Part shown: one piece after another, positions 8,520 to 16,947 of the stretch
Numbering within the stretch: the first letter of the stretch is position 1
Layout of the letters: every line of letters begins with the position of its first letter
Source: Pandoraea sp. PE-S2T-3
Lineage (GTDB): Bacteria > Pseudomonadota > Gammaproteobacteria > Burkholderiales > Burkholderiaceae
DNA: 64,000 nt
Direction: 5' to 3'
Assembly (NCBI RefSeq): GCF_002179965.1
Contig: NZ_NGUQ01000013.1
Coordinates: 1-64,000, forward strand
Translations under genes and position numbers: made by a program
The notes under the pieces: generated by a model
The model's database searches: none
Told to the model about the DNA's origin: nothing
What the model saw: only the letters and a program-made list of their open reading frames with translations

Positions 8520-9662
8520 TCATTGATTCGGCAGAAACACCCACATGCGGCCACTCTGGCGCATGCGGCCCGCCAGATCGCCGGCGTCGTCACCCAGCCC
8601 CCAGAAGAAGTCGGCGCGCACGCCGCCCTTGATGGCGCTGCCGGTATCCTGCGCGAACATCAGGCGGTTGATCGGCGCGTTGGCTTGCGGCCCGAACGGC
8701 GGACGGGTGGTCGAGAGAAACACCGGGCTGCCGAGCGGAATCGACGCGGGGTCAACGGCAATCGAGCGCTCGGCGGTCAGCGGCACGCCCAAGGCACCGA
8801 CAGGCCCTTCGATACCGCCCACGCCGTGATTCGGCATCTCGCGGAAGAACACGAAGCGCGGGTTCACGTCGAGCAGCGCATCGACACGCGACGGATTGGC
8901 GCGCGCCCAGGCACGAATGCCCTGCATGGTCGCCTGTGCGGCGGTGATCTCGCCACGATCGATGAGCCAGCGGCCGATCGACTTGTACGGCTGATCGTTG
9001 TTGCCGCCGTAACCCACGCGCATCACGGTGCCGTCGTCGAGCAGCACCTGACCGGAGCCCTGTACTTGCAGGAAGAACGCTTCGATGGGGTCGTCCACAT
9101 AGACCAGCTCGTTGCCCCGCAGGATGCCGCTGCGGTTAAGTTCAGCGCGCGCGGGCAGCGAGCCCACCTTGCGTCCGGCGGGCCAGCGGTAGAGCGGCGT
9201 CTGGTAGATACCGGTGCGCACGCGCGAGCCATGCAGCAGCGGTTCGTAATAGCCGGTGATCAGGCCCGATTGCGTGCCGTCGGAGTTGGCGATGCGAAAC
9301 GGCGTAAAGTATTGCTCGAAGAACTGGCGTACCGAAGCCGGGTCCAGATCGTCGAGACGTTCGGACGCGCGGCAGGCCGGCTGCCACGTGCTCTGCCGGC
9401 CCAGCTTGACGCAGGTTTGCGCAAGCGCAAGCCGTGCGCCGATCAGCGAATCGTCCTGCCAGCCGTCGACTTGCGACCACGACACGGCCTGCATGCGGCC
9501 AGCCCCCGTCGGTGGCGAAGGCACGTTCGACGGCGGTGTGCCTGGACGATAGGCGTCCTTCGGCGGCACACTCGAACATCCGTACAGCAATGCGGCAAAC
9601 GCGGCGAGCGCCAGGCCCCGGCCGGCACGCCACCGCCCGAACACATTCAGGGAAAGCATCAT
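8520..9662 (-). CDS. mltA: Membrane-bound lytic murein transglycosylase A
   Basis: A 380-residue outer-membrane lipoprotein that cleaves peptidoglycan glycan strands to anhydromuropeptides. The N-terminus (MMLSLN, Arg-rich, hydrophobic, then LLYGCSS) is a lipoprotein signal. MltA landmarks are TGYYEPLLHGS, LVYVDDPIEAFFLQVQGSG, GNNDQPYKSIGRW and, near the C-terminus, RLMFAQDTGSAIKGGVRADFFWG with the catalytic aspartates. The frame stays open upstream, but that part is antisense to another gene and is not protein-like. No good ribosome-binding site precedes the tandem ATGs at 9662/9659, and an internal GTG cannot be excluded. Its start codon physically overlaps that of the divergent gene at 9661. 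Confidence 0.9.
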   Translation of the reverse strand: MMLSLNVFGRWRAGRGLALAAFAALLYGCSSVPPKDAYRPGTPPSNVPSPPTGAGRMQAVSWSQVDGWQDDSLIGARLALAQTCVKLGRQSTWQPACRASERLDDLDPASVRQFFEQYFTPFRIANSDGTQSGLITGYYEPLLHGSRVRTGIYQTPLYRWPAGRKVGSLPARAELNRSGILRGNELVYVDDPIEAFFLQVQGSGQVLLDDGTVMRVGYGGNNDQPYKSIGRWLIDRGEITAAQATMQGIRAWARANPSRVDALLDVNPRFVFFREMPNHGVGGIEGPVGALGVPLTAERSIAVDPASIPLGSPVFLSTTRPPFGPQANAPINRLMFAQDTGSAIKGGVRADFFWGLGDDAGDLAGRMRQSGRMWVFLPNQ

Positions 9663-9933
9663 GGGTAATTTGTTCGATGAATATCCGGCCTTGCTGGTCT
9701 TGCCGGAAGTCTTGCTGGCGATCGTGATCGTCGCCGCAATTGTTGTGATGCGCCGCAGGCCCTCGCCCACGCGCCGGGTGCGCCAGATGCGGGAAGCGCC
9801 GGCGCGTCCGATCAGACCGATGCCGAGCGATACGGTCGACGGCATCGATGCCGGTGACCCGGCGGAGCGCACGTCGACCAAGCCGCTGGACGACCCGCTC
9901 AAACGCGAAGACTGGTCCGACGACCGCCGCTGA
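9661..9933 (+). CDS. Small single-span membrane protein, unknown function
   Basis: A 90-residue protein not recognised as a named family. It has a short acidic start, one hydrophobic segment (about residues 9-30, LLVLPEVLLAIVIVAAIVV), then a strongly basic stretch and a Pro/Arg-rich tail ending in acidic DDPLKREDWSDD. This would be an N-out, C-in inner-membrane anchor by the positive-inside rule. CAGGGA at a good distance from the ATG and the GC-rich third codon positions support a real gene. It is divergent from mltA with start codons overlapping by 2 bp. Confidence 0.65.
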   Translation: MGNLFDEYPALLVLPEVLLAIVIVAAIVVMRRRPSPTRRVRQMREAPARPIRPMPSDTVDGIDAGDPAERTSTKPLDDPLKREDWSDDRR

Positions 9934-9988
9934 TCTTCCTGCTCCGCCTTCCCTGCGTTCCCCGCCTCGCTCATGCCGCCCCTCACCC

Positions 9989-10363
9989 TCAATGCAGGGT
10001 GCGCGGCATGGTGAGCGCAAATTCGGCGATTGGCGCTTCAAAGCGCGTGCCGTCCTCGGCCACGCAGAAATACTCGCCGCGCATGGTGCCGACCGGCGTA
10101 CCGACCATGGCCCAGCTCGTGTATTCGAACTGTTCGCCCGGTTGCAGGAACGGTTGATGCCCAACCACGCCCAGGCCATTGACTTCCTGCACCTTGTTGT
10201 CGCCGTCGGTGATGACCCAATGGCGCGAGATCAATTGCGCAGGCACTTCCCCGCTGTTGCGAATCGTGATCGTGTAGGCAAAGGCAAATTGCCGCCGATC
10301 CGGTTCCGACTGCTCGGGCAAGTATTGCGGGCGCACCGTGACGGTAAATTCATACTGGCTCAT
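9989..10363 (-). CDS. apaG: ApaG domain protein
   Basis: A 124-residue single-domain protein with a fibronectin-III-like beta fold. It matches ApaG over its whole length: YTITIRNSGEVPAQLISRHW near residue 30, GVVGHQPFLQPGEQFEYTS near 65 and GTMRGEYFC near 91. ApaG has been linked to Co2+ resistance and Mg2+ efflux in enterobacteria, but its biochemical role is not settled. It is convergent with the small membrane gene and divergent from rpe. There is no neighbouring apaH or ksgA here. Confidence 0.93.
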   Translation of the reverse strand: MSQYEFTVTVRPQYLPEQSEPDRRQFAFAYTITIRNSGEVPAQLISRHWVITDGDNKVQEVNGLGVVGHQPFLQPGEQFEYTSWAMVGTPVGTMRGEYFCVAEDGTRFEAPIAEFALTMPRTLH

Positions 10364-10545
10364 CGGGTGTTCCTATTGCGCATACGTGCGGTATTTGGGT
10401 CTGTCTGGTCACGCTGGCGGCGCCGATACCCTCGATTCGGGCACCTGCCGCGCGTCCAGCGCGTGTCGTATTGATTTGCAAGGCATTCTGCGGCAAGTCG
10501 TCGCACGGGGCAACCGGCTTTCAGACAGGCGTCAGGCGAAAGCTT

Positions 10546-10551
10546 TAAAAT
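10546..10551 (+). promoter_or_regulatory. Possible -10 element of rpe
   Basis: TAAAAT in an AT-rich patch (AAGCTTTAAAATAG) about 30 bp before the rpe ATG. No good -35 box is visible. The predicted 5' leader would be short. Confidence 0.4.
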
Positions 10552-10582
10552 AGCGCTTTTGACGCTCCAGCCCCCTCACGCC

Positions 10583-11293
10583 ATGACGCAATTCTGCATC
10601 GCCCCCAGCATCCTGTCCGCCGACTTTGCCCGGCTGGGCGAAGAAGTCCGTAACGTCGTGGCCGCCGGTGCCGACTGGATTCACTTCGACGTGATGGACA
10701 ACCATTACGTTCCCAACCTGACCATCGGCCCGCTGGTCTGCGAAGCGATCCGCCCCCACGTGGACGTGCCCATCGACGTGCACCTGATGGTACGCCCGGT
10801 TGACCGCATCGTGCCGGACTTCGCCAAGGCCGGTGCCAATCTGATCACGTTCCACCCGGAAGCCTCGGAACACATCGACCGCACGCTGGGCCTGATTCGC
10901 GACAACGGCTGCAAGGCCGGCCTCGTGTTCAACCCGGGCACGCCGCTGAACTACCTCGATCATGTGATGGACCGCCTCGACATGATCCTCATCATGTCGG
11001 TCAACCCGGGCTTCGGTGGCCAGTCGTTCATTCCCGAAGCGCTCAACAAGCTGCGCGCGGTGCGTGCCCGTATCGACGCCTACACCGCCGAGACCGGCCG
11101 TGAAATCCGTCTGGAAATCGACGGCGGCGTGAAGGTCGACAACATTGCCGAGATCGCTGCGGCCGGTGCCGACACGTTCGTGGCCGGTTCGGCCATTTTC
11201 GGCAAACCCGACTACAAGGCGGTAATCGACCAGATGCGCGCAGAGCTGGCCAGTGTGGCGAACGCTGCGAACGCCAACCCCGCCACGAAGTAA
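10583..11293 (+). CDS. rpe: Ribulose-phosphate 3-epimerase
   Basis: A 236-residue TIM-barrel epimerase that interconverts ribulose 5-phosphate and xylulose 5-phosphate in the Calvin and pentose phosphate pathways. Family motifs are [14 protein letters not shown] at the start, [30 protein letters not shown] and a C-terminal EIDGGV. I chose the ATG before TQFCIAPS; an in-frame TTG eight codons upstream lacks similarity. It lies 10 bp before gph, and rpe-gph-trpE is a common order in Burkholderiaceae. Confidence 0.95.
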   Translation: MTQFCIAPSILSADFARLGEEVRNVVAAGADWIHFDVMDNHYVPNLTIGPLVCEAIRPHVDVPIDVHLMVRPVDRIVPDFAKAGANLITFHPEASEHIDRTLGLIRDNGCKAGLVFNPGTPLNYLDHVMDRLDMILIMSVNPGFGGQSFIPEALNKLRAVRARIDAYTAETGREIRLEIDGGVKVDNIAEIAAAGADTFVAGSAIFGKPDYKAVIDQMRAELASVANAANANPATK

Positions 11294-11303
11294 GGCCGAC
11301 ACC

Positions 11304-12023
11304 ATGTCCCTGCCCCCGAACGATATTCATCTGGACGGCATCCGCGCGGTGCTGATCGACCTCGACGGCACCCTCGTCGACACCGCCGGCGACTTCGGCG
11401 TTGCACTCAACGCCATGCTGGCCGACTTGGGGGCTGCCCCCGTGCCGGCCGAGCGCCTGATGACGTTCGTGGGCAAGGGCACCGCCAATCTGGTGCGCAA
11501 GACGCTCGCGGAGCGCTTCTCCGAGCCCGAGATCGACGCTCATTTCAGCCGCGCCCAAGACACGTACGAAGCCGTCTACACGTCGATTAACGGCGAGAAC
11601 ACGGCGCTCTACCCGGAAGTGCGCGAGGGTCTGGCGGCATTGCGCGCCGCCGGGTTGCCGGTGGCCTGCATCACCAACAAGCAGCATCGCTTCGCCATCG
11701 GCCTGCTCGAGCACTACGGTCTGCTCGATCAGTTCGATCTCGTCTACGGCGGCGATTCGTGGCCCAAGCGCAAGCCCGACCCGATGCCGCTCGTGAAAGC
11801 GTGCGAAGCGTTCGGGGTGGCACCGGCACAGGCGGTGCTCGTCGGCGACTCGGGCAACGACGCTCAGGCGGCGCGCGCAGCGGGCTGCCGGTCGCTCACG
11901 GTGCCGTACGGCTACAACCATGGCGAATCTATACAAACGATTGACACCGATGGTATAGTCGGCTCAATTCTGGGCGCTGCCCGGGCCATCGTGCCCAAGG
12001 CGACGCCCTCACTGGCTGGCTGA
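11304..12023 (+). CDS. gph: Phosphoglycolate phosphatase
   Basis: A 239-residue HAD-superfamily phosphatase removing phosphate from 2-phosphoglycolate. The nucleophile motif is DLDGTLVDT near residue 15. ITNKQHRF provides the motif II threonine, and VGDSGNDAQAARAAGC is the acidic motif IV. The ATG at 11304 was chosen because upstream residues belong to the end of rpe in another frame. The last 90 bp carry promoter-like AT-rich sequence (11941-11959) that probably serves trpE, which explains the unusual ATA codons there. Confidence 0.93.
   Translation: MSLPPNDIHLDGIRAVLIDLDGTLVDTAGDFGVALNAMLADLGAAPVPAERLMTFVGKGTANLVRKTLAERFSEPEIDAHFSRAQDTYEAVYTSINGENTALYPEVREGLAALRAAGLPVACITNKQHRFAIGLLEHYGLLDQFDLVYGGDSWPKRKPDPMPLVKACEAFGVAPAQAVLVGDSGNDAQAARAAGCRSLTVPYGYNHGESIQTIDTDGIVGSILGAARAIVPKATPSLAG
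11941..11959 (+). promoter_or_regulatory. Candidate trpE promoter inside the 3' end of gph
   Basis: Two promoter readings overlap within gph codons: a perfect TTGACA (11941-11946) and an extended -10, TGG-TATAGT (11951-11959). The two boxes are only 7 bp apart and cannot be one classical promoter. Either the extended -10 works alone, or TTGACA pairs with a poor TCAATT at 11964-11969. Two ATA isoleucine codons, rare in this GC-rich sequence, coincide with the signal. Confidence 0.45.
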
Positions 12024-12096
12024 AACCCTTCAGCGCATTGCCAACTTCCACACTGCATTCAAACGCATGTTCCTGAACAAGAAACGGAGTCTGAGC

Positions 12097-12141
12097 GTGA
12101 TCGACCGGGGGGCCTGGCCCTGGCGACGCTGGTCCTGCTAA
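12097..12141 (+). CDS. trpL: Trp-rich leader peptide upstream of trpE (TrpL)
   Basis: A 14-codon ORF, GTG start at 12097 and TAA at 12139-12141, encoding M-IDRGAWPWRRWSC. Three of its 14 residues are tryptophan (W7, W9, W12). GGAG at 12086-12089 lies 7 bp before the GTG, a good ribosome-binding site; an in-frame ATG at 12067 without such a site would add 10 residues. It is 324 bp before trpE. A stretch of Trp codons followed by a stop and hairpins is the classic design of ribosome-stalling trp attenuators. Confidence 0.75.
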   Translation: MIDRGAWPWRRWSC

Positions 12142-12253
12142 ACCCTTCTCACAGGGTGGCCGGGACCGCTGGAGCTCGTCTTCAGCAACCCGTTTCTTGC
12201 ATCGTTGTTGTTCCCAAGATTTACTGCACTCACGCGCCGTTTTGCACGGCGCG
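12131..12253 (+). promoter_or_regulatory. Probable trp leader hairpins (attenuation region)
   Basis: Three hairpins follow the leader peptide. The first (12131-12167) pairs GGTCC over the last Trp codon with GGACC and holds an inner ACCCT/AGGGT stem. The second (12168-12186) pairs GCTGGAG with CTTCAGC. The third (12233-12253) is CGCGCCGT-tttgc-ACGGCGCG. None is followed by a clean T-run, so whether control is by transcription termination or by another mechanism is not decided by the sequence. Confidence 0.5.
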
Positions 12254-12465
12254 CGTCTTCGTCAAAACACGATTCTGTCGTCGCACCGCCGTACGCTTGC
12301 GCGTATTGACGGTGCGTGCGCGGACCGGCAACCGACGAGGGGTGCACGAGCGATGCAGTTCGACCGCAGGTCGGCCTCCCCGAAATACCTTTCAGGTTTT
12401 CTTAACGCCAATCCACGCCGAATCTGCGGGACCACCCGCCGGCAAACTTGCAGGCAGAGTGCACC

Positions 12466-13971
12466 ATGACCGAACTCGAATTCAAATCGCTGGCCAACGA
12501 AGGCTATAACCGCATTCCCCTGATCGCCGAAGCCTTCGCCGATCTCGACACGCCGCTCTCGCTCTATCTCAAGCTGGCCTTGGGCGACCGGCGCGGTGCG
12601 AACACCTTCCTGCTCGAATCGGTCGTCGGCGGCGAGCGCTTCGGCCGCTACTCGTTCATCGGACTGTCGGCCCACACGCTGCTGCGCAGCTTTGGCCCCA
12701 AGACCGAAGTGGTACGCGACGGCGTCGTCGTCGAAACACACGAAGGCGACCCGCTCGAGTTCATCACGCAGTTTCAGGCGCGCTTCAAAGTGGCGCTGCG
12801 CCCGGGCATGCCGCGCTTTGCCGGCGGCCTCGCCGGTTACTTCGGCTACGACGCCGTGCGCTACATCGAGAAGAAACTCGCCCACACCGCGCCGCGTGAC
12901 GACCTGAACCTGCCCGACATCCAGTTGCTGCTCACGGAAGAACTCGCCGTAATCGACAACCTGACCGGCAAGCTCTACCTCATCATCTATGCCGACCCGA
13001 CGCAGCCCGAAGCCTATTCGAAGGCGCGCCTGCGACTGCGCGATCTGCGCGCGCGCCTGAAGGCGCCGGTCGACGCGCCGGTTACCTCCGGCAGCGTGCG
13101 CACCGAGACCTTCCGCGAATTCGCCAAGCCGGACTATCTGGCGGCCGTCGCGAAGGCCAAGGAAGCCATCGCTGCCGGTGAGCTGATGCAGGTGCAAGTT
13201 GGCCAACGCCTGATCAAGCCGTATCGCGACTCGCCGCTCTCGCTGTATCGCGCACTGCGCTCGCTCAACCCGTCGCCGTACATGTACTTCTACAATTTCG
13301 GCGACTTTCAGGTGGTCGGCGCGTCGCCCGAGATCCTCGTGCGTCAGGAGCGTCGTCAAACGCCGGATGGCGTGCATGAAATCGTCACGATCCGCCCGCT
13401 CGCCGGCACCCGCCCGCGTGGTGCCACGCCCGAGCGCGACGCGGAACTAGCCACTGAATTGCTTGGCGATCCGAAGGAAATTGCCGAACACGTCATGCTC
13501 ATCGACCTGGCACGCAACGACGTGGGCCGTATCGCGCAAACCGGCACGGTCGAAGTCACCGACAAGATGATCATCGAGAAGTACTCGCACGTGCAGCACA
13601 TCGTGAGCTCGGTCGAAGGCCGCCTGCAAGACGGCTTGTCGAACATCGACGTGCTGCGCGCCACCTTCCCGGCCGGCACGCTCACGGGTGCACCGAAGGT
13701 TCGCGCCATGGAGCTGATCGACGAACTCGAACCCGTCAAGCGTGGCTTGTACGGCGGCGCCGTGGGTTACTTGTCGTTCGGTGGCGAGATGGACGTGGCG
13801 ATCGCCATTCGCACGGGCATCGTGAAGGACGGCAATCTCTATGTGCAAGCCGCCGCCGGTATCGTGGCCGACTCGGTCCCCGAATCGGAATGGCAAGAGA
13901 CGGAGAACAAGGCACGCGCCGTGTTACGCGCGGCCGAGCAAGTGCAGGACGGACTCGACGCCGAGTACTGA
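12466..13971 (+). CDS. trpE: Anthranilate synthase component I
   Basis: A 501-residue chorismate-binding enzyme that makes anthranilate from chorismate with ammonia from TrpG, the first step of tryptophan synthesis. The N-terminal LLES motif (residues 49-52) belongs to the Trp feedback site. The catalytic half shows ASPEILVR, TIRPLAGTRPRG, DLARNDVGRI, YSHVQHIVS and FPAGTLTGAPKVRAMELI. Met before TELEFKS was chosen as start, with AGGCAG upstream. Unusually, trpG does not follow: the next gene is an efflux protein and trpG lies about 9.9 kb downstream. Confidence 0.96.
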   Translation: MTELEFKSLANEGYNRIPLIAEAFADLDTPLSLYLKLALGDRRGANTFLLESVVGGERFGRYSFIGLSAHTLLRSFGPKTEVVRDGVVVETHEGDPLEFITQFQARFKVALRPGMPRFAGGLAGYFGYDAVRYIEKKLAHTAPRDDLNLPDIQLLLTEELAVIDNLTGKLYLIIYADPTQPEAYSKARLRLRDLRARLKAPVDAPVTSGSVRTETFREFAKPDYLAAVAKAKEAIAAGELMQVQVGQRLIKPYRDSPLSLYRALRSLNPSPYMYFYNFGDFQVVGASPEILVRQERRQTPDGVHEIVTIRPLAGTRPRGATPERDAELATELLGDPKEIAEHVMLIDLARNDVGRIAQTGTVEVTDKMIIEKYSHVQHIVSSVEGRLQDGLSNIDVLRATFPAGTLTGAPKVRAMELIDELEPVKRGLYGGAVGYLSFGGEMDVAIAIRTGIVKDGNLYVQAAAGIVADSVPESEWQETENKARAVLRAAEQVQDGLDAEY

Positions 13972-13995
13972 TCTGCACAACGGATCTGCACAACG
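13970..13995. repeat. Two perfect 13-bp tandem copies at the trpE stop
   Basis: GATCTGCACAACG occurs twice head to tail (13970-13982, 13983-13995), the first copy including the trpE stop codon. A recent slippage duplication is the simplest explanation. Confidence 0.85.
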
Positions 13996-14024
13996 GTGCA
14001 ACGCTGCCATGAACGCGTTGCACC
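13995..14024. repeat. Inverted repeat downstream of trpE
   Basis: GGTGCAACGC / GCGTTGCACC, a perfect 10-bp stem with a 10-base loop, 24 bp after the trpE stop. No T-run follows, so it may protect the 3' end of the message more than terminate it. Confidence 0.6.
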
Positions 14025-14078
14025 AAAGTGAAGCCGGTTGCTGTTTGAAACGCGATCGCTTTACATATATTGCATACG

Positions 14079-14113
14079 AATAAACAGACGCAATAAACAG
14101 ACGCAATAAGCAG
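14079..14113. repeat. 13-bp tandem repeat, about 2.7 copies
   Basis: AATAAACAGACGC at 14079-14091 and 14092-14104 is followed by a partial AATAAGCAG. It has the same period as the repeat at the trpE stop but a different sequence. It is AT-rich and sits just before the terminator. Confidence 0.8.
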
Positions 14114-14155
14114 GGCTCCGAATCGATCCTCTACTCGATTCGGGGCCCTTGTTGA
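14113..14155 (+). terminator. Intrinsic terminator after trpE
   Basis: GGGCTCCGAATCGA / TCGATTCGGGGCCC form a 14-bp stem with one G-T pair and an 8-base loop, followed by TTGTTGATTT. It closes the gph-trpE unit before the efflux genes, so trpG is not reached by simple read-through. Confidence 0.8.
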
Positions 14156-14253
14156 TTTAGCACAACCGTTCGCTTTTTTTCGGCCACTTTGGTATACGCC
14201 GATTGACGTCACCACGCTATAGTTGGCATGTCCTTCGGGAGGCCGAAACATCT

Positions 14254-15846
14254 ATGGCGAAACCATGCAATTCACGTATGCGTTCGGGCGTTGCGAATAC
14301 CCTCGCACTGTCTGCCAAAGCCGCACTGATCGTTACTGCACTCAGCACATTGAGTGCGTGTATTTCGATGGCGCCCACTTACGAGCGCCCCGCTGCGCCG
14401 ATCGCAGGCACCTGGGCGTCTGATGCCCCCGCAGCACCCACCGCATCCACTTCCGCTGCATCGCAACCCGCCGCCACGTTGAGTTGGGGCGAATACTTTG
14501 CCGATCCGCAGTTACGCAGCCTCATCGAGACCGCGCTGGCCAACAACCGCGACTTGCGCGTGGCGCTCTCGCGCGTCGAGCAGGCTCGCGCGGTGTATGG
14601 CATTCAACGCGCCGATTTGTTTCCGTCACTGGGCGTGGGCGCGAGCGAAACCCGTCAGCGCCTGCCCGGCGATCTGAGCCTCACCGGCAACCCGTATATC
14701 AGCAGTCAATATCAGGTCGGGCTCGGCCTTGCCTCATGGGAGCTCGACTTCTGGGGCCGCATCCGCAATCTGAAAGATGCCGCGCTGGACGACTATCTGG
14801 CGTCCGACGCCTCTCGCCGCGCGCTCGAACTGAGCCTGATCTCGCAAGTGGCTCAAACATGGCTGAGTCTGCGCGAATACGACGAGCGCCTCACGCTGGC
14901 ACAGCAAACCGTCGATAGCCGTGCCGAGTCGCTGCGCATCTTCACGCGCCGCGAGCAAGTCGGTTCTACATCGAAGCTCGATCTGACGGAAGTGACCACG
15001 CTGTGGCAGCAGGCCCGCGCGCTCGTCACGCAGCTTGAACAGCAGCGTGCCGTGCAGGCGCATGCCTTGCAGGTACTCGTGGGCGCGCCCATCGATACCT
15101 CACCGCGCGCCCTCGACCGTACGGTCGACGATGCCGCCCTGATGCGCGACCTTGAACCCGGCCTGCCCTCGGCGTTGCTCGAAGACCGCCCCGACATCAT
15201 CGCCGCCGAATATCAACTGCGCGCCGCGCACGCGAACATCGGCGCCGCACGCGCCGCCTTCTTCCCGCAGATCACGCTCACCGGGTCGGTGGGCACGGCC
15301 AGCAGCGCGCTCGACGGTCTTTTCAAAGCGGGCAGTGCCGCGTGGGCGTTCACGCCGAGCATCAACATCCCGATCTTTCAGGGCGGGCGTCTCGTGAACA
15401 ATCTCGATCTGGCCGAAGCGCGCCGCGTGGAGTCGGTCGCGAACTACGAGAAGACGATTCAGGGCGCATTTCGCGATGTGGCCGACGCACTGAGTGCACG
15501 TCACTGGCTCGCCCAGCAGGTCACGATTTTGCAAGCGACGCAGGATGCGCAGGCCGAGCGCGCCCGCTTGGCCAAATTGCGCTATGACCACGGTGCCGCA
15601 GCCTTCCTCGAAGTGCTCGACGCCCAGCGCGATTTACTCGCTATCGAACAACAGACGGTGCAGACGCGCCGCGCGCTGCTCTCGGCGCGCGTCTCGCTCT
15701 ACTCGGCGCTTGGCGGCGGCAGCCGCCTGATGCCTGCGGCCGACGCGCCCGGCGGTCCGTTCGCGCGCACGCCGCGTGTGATCGTGCCCTCGACGCAAAG
15801 CGTTTCCGGCACGGCAACCGCAGCGCCCGCACAGCCCGTCCAATAA
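14254..15846 (+). CDS. Outer-membrane efflux lipoprotein (NodT/OprM type)
   Basis: A 530-residue TolC-like outer-membrane factor forming the exit duct of a tripartite exporter. The signal sequence ends in a lipobox with Cys (TLSACIS) near residue 36. Two repeated OMF halves follow, with typical segments [14 protein letters not shown] and [29 protein letters not shown] lies about 11 bp before the chosen ATG; a later in-frame ATG is possible. The last 40 residues are low-complexity. It is 17 bp before the membrane-fusion gene, which supports a single efflux operon of four genes. Confidence 0.92.
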   Translation: MAKPCNSRMRSGVANTLALSAKAALIVTALSTLSACISMAPTYERPAAPIAGTWASDAPAAPTASTSAASQPAATLSWGEYFADPQLRSLIETALANNRDLRVALSRVEQARAVYGIQRADLFPSLGVGASETRQRLPGDLSLTGNPYISSQYQVGLGLASWELDFWGRIRNLKDAALDDYLASDASRRALELSLISQVAQTWLSLREYDERLTLAQQTVDSRAESLRIFTRREQVGSTSKLDLTEVTTLWQQARALVTQLEQQRAVQAHALQVLVGAPIDTSPRALDRTVDDAALMRDLEPGLPSALLEDRPDIIAAEYQLRAAHANIGAARAAFFPQITLTGSVGTASSALDGLFKAGSAAWAFTPSINIPIFQGGRLVNNLDLAEARRVESVANYEKTIQGAFRDVADALSARHWLAQQVTILQATQDAQAERARLAKLRYDHGAAAFLEVLDAQRDLLAIEQQTVQTRRALLSARVSLYSALGGGSRLMPAADAPGGPFARTPRVIVPSTQSVSGTATAAPAQPVQ

Positions 15847-15863
15847 TCAAGAGGTCAACGAAC

Positions 15864-16937
15864 ATGACGCTTCCGAACGCCAAGAAACTGGTTCCCGCAC
15901 TGATCGTGCTGGTCGTCATCGGCTTGGGCTGGTACGGATGGAAGACCTACAGTCACACGGGCCCGGGGGCAGGCTTTGCCAGCGGCAACGGACGCATTGA
16001 AGCCACCGAAGTCGACGTCGCGACCAAGCTCGGCGGCCGCGTGCTGGATATCTACGTGAAGGAAGGCGACTTCGTCAAAGCGGGGCAAGTACTCGCCAAG
16101 ATGCAGATCGACACGCTCAACGCGCAGCGTGACGAAGCGCGTGCGCAGTATCAGCAGGCCGTCACCAACGTCGCAGCGATTCAGGCACAAGCGGCAGCAC
16201 GGGTGTCGGACAAGGCCACGGCGGAAGCCAACGCCGCCGCGCGCGAAGCCGAACTCGATGCCGCACAACGCCGCCTCGCCCGCTCGGAAACCCTCTCGAA
16301 GGAAGGCGCGTCGTCGGTGCAGGAACTCGATGACGACCGCGCGCGCGTGCGCAGTTCGCGCGCTGCCGTGAACGCTGCACGCGCACAGATCGCCGCCGCA
16401 CAATCGGCAGTGGAAGCGGCCAACGCGCAAGTCACTGGTGCCAAGTCGACAGTCGAAGCCGCGCAAGCCACCGTCAACCGCATCGAAGCCGACATCACCG
16501 ACAGCGATCTGAAAGCCCCGCGCGACGGCCGCGTGCAATACCGCGTGGCGCAGCCCGGCGAAGTGCTGGCGGCCGGTGGCAAGGTGCTGAATCTGGTCGA
16601 TCTGTCGGACGTGTACATGACGTTCTTCCTGCCAGAGACCGTGGCCGGGCGTCTCGCCATGGGCGCTGAAGCGCGCATCATTCTCGACGCCGCGCCGCAG
16701 TACGTCATTCCCGCAAGCATCTCGTTCGTTTCGAGCACCGCGCAGTTCACACCGAAGACGGTGGAAACCGAGAGCGAGCGCCAGAAGCTGATGTTCCGCG
16801 TGCGTGCGCAGATTTCGCCCGAACTGCTGCAACAGCATCTGAAACTCGTGAAGACCGGCCTGCCCGGTGTCGCGTGGGTGAAGACCGATAGTCAGGAAGC
16901 GTGGCCGGCCCAGTTGCAGACCAAGCTGCCGCAGTGA
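15864..16937 (+). CDS. HlyD-family membrane-fusion protein (YhiI-like)
   Basis: A 357-residue periplasmic adaptor with one N-terminal membrane anchor (about residues 9-25). A lipoyl half-motif, [18 protein letters not shown], comes next, then a long Ala/Gln/Arg-rich coiled coil (about 90-210), and the second lipoyl half [20 protein letters not shown]. It should link the ABC pump to the outer-membrane factor encoded just upstream. In E. coli the same adaptor type precedes rbbA as yhiI, and here too the next gene is an RbbA-type pump 10 bp downstream. Confidence 0.92.
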   Translation: MTLPNAKKLVPALIVLVVIGLGWYGWKTYSHTGPGAGFASGNGRIEATEVDVATKLGGRVLDIYVKEGDFVKAGQVLAKMQIDTLNAQRDEARAQYQQAVTNVAAIQAQAAARVSDKATAEANAAAREAELDAAQRRLARSETLSKEGASSVQELDDDRARVRSSRAAVNAARAQIAAAQSAVEAANAQVTGAKSTVEAAQATVNRIEADITDSDLKAPRDGRVQYRVAQPGEVLAAGGKVLNLVDLSDVYMTFFLPETVAGRLAMGAEARIILDAAPQYVIPASISFVSSTAQFTPKTVETESERQKLMFRVRAQISPELLQQHLKLVKTGLPGVAWVKTDSQEAWPAQLQTKLPQ

Positions 16938-16947
16938 GCGCCGCATC

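Noticed and set aside
14203-14223. TTGACG followed by TATAGT as a promoter for the efflux genes
   Set aside because: Spacing is only 9 bp, impossible for sigma-70. A promoter probably exists nearby, but I cannot place it.
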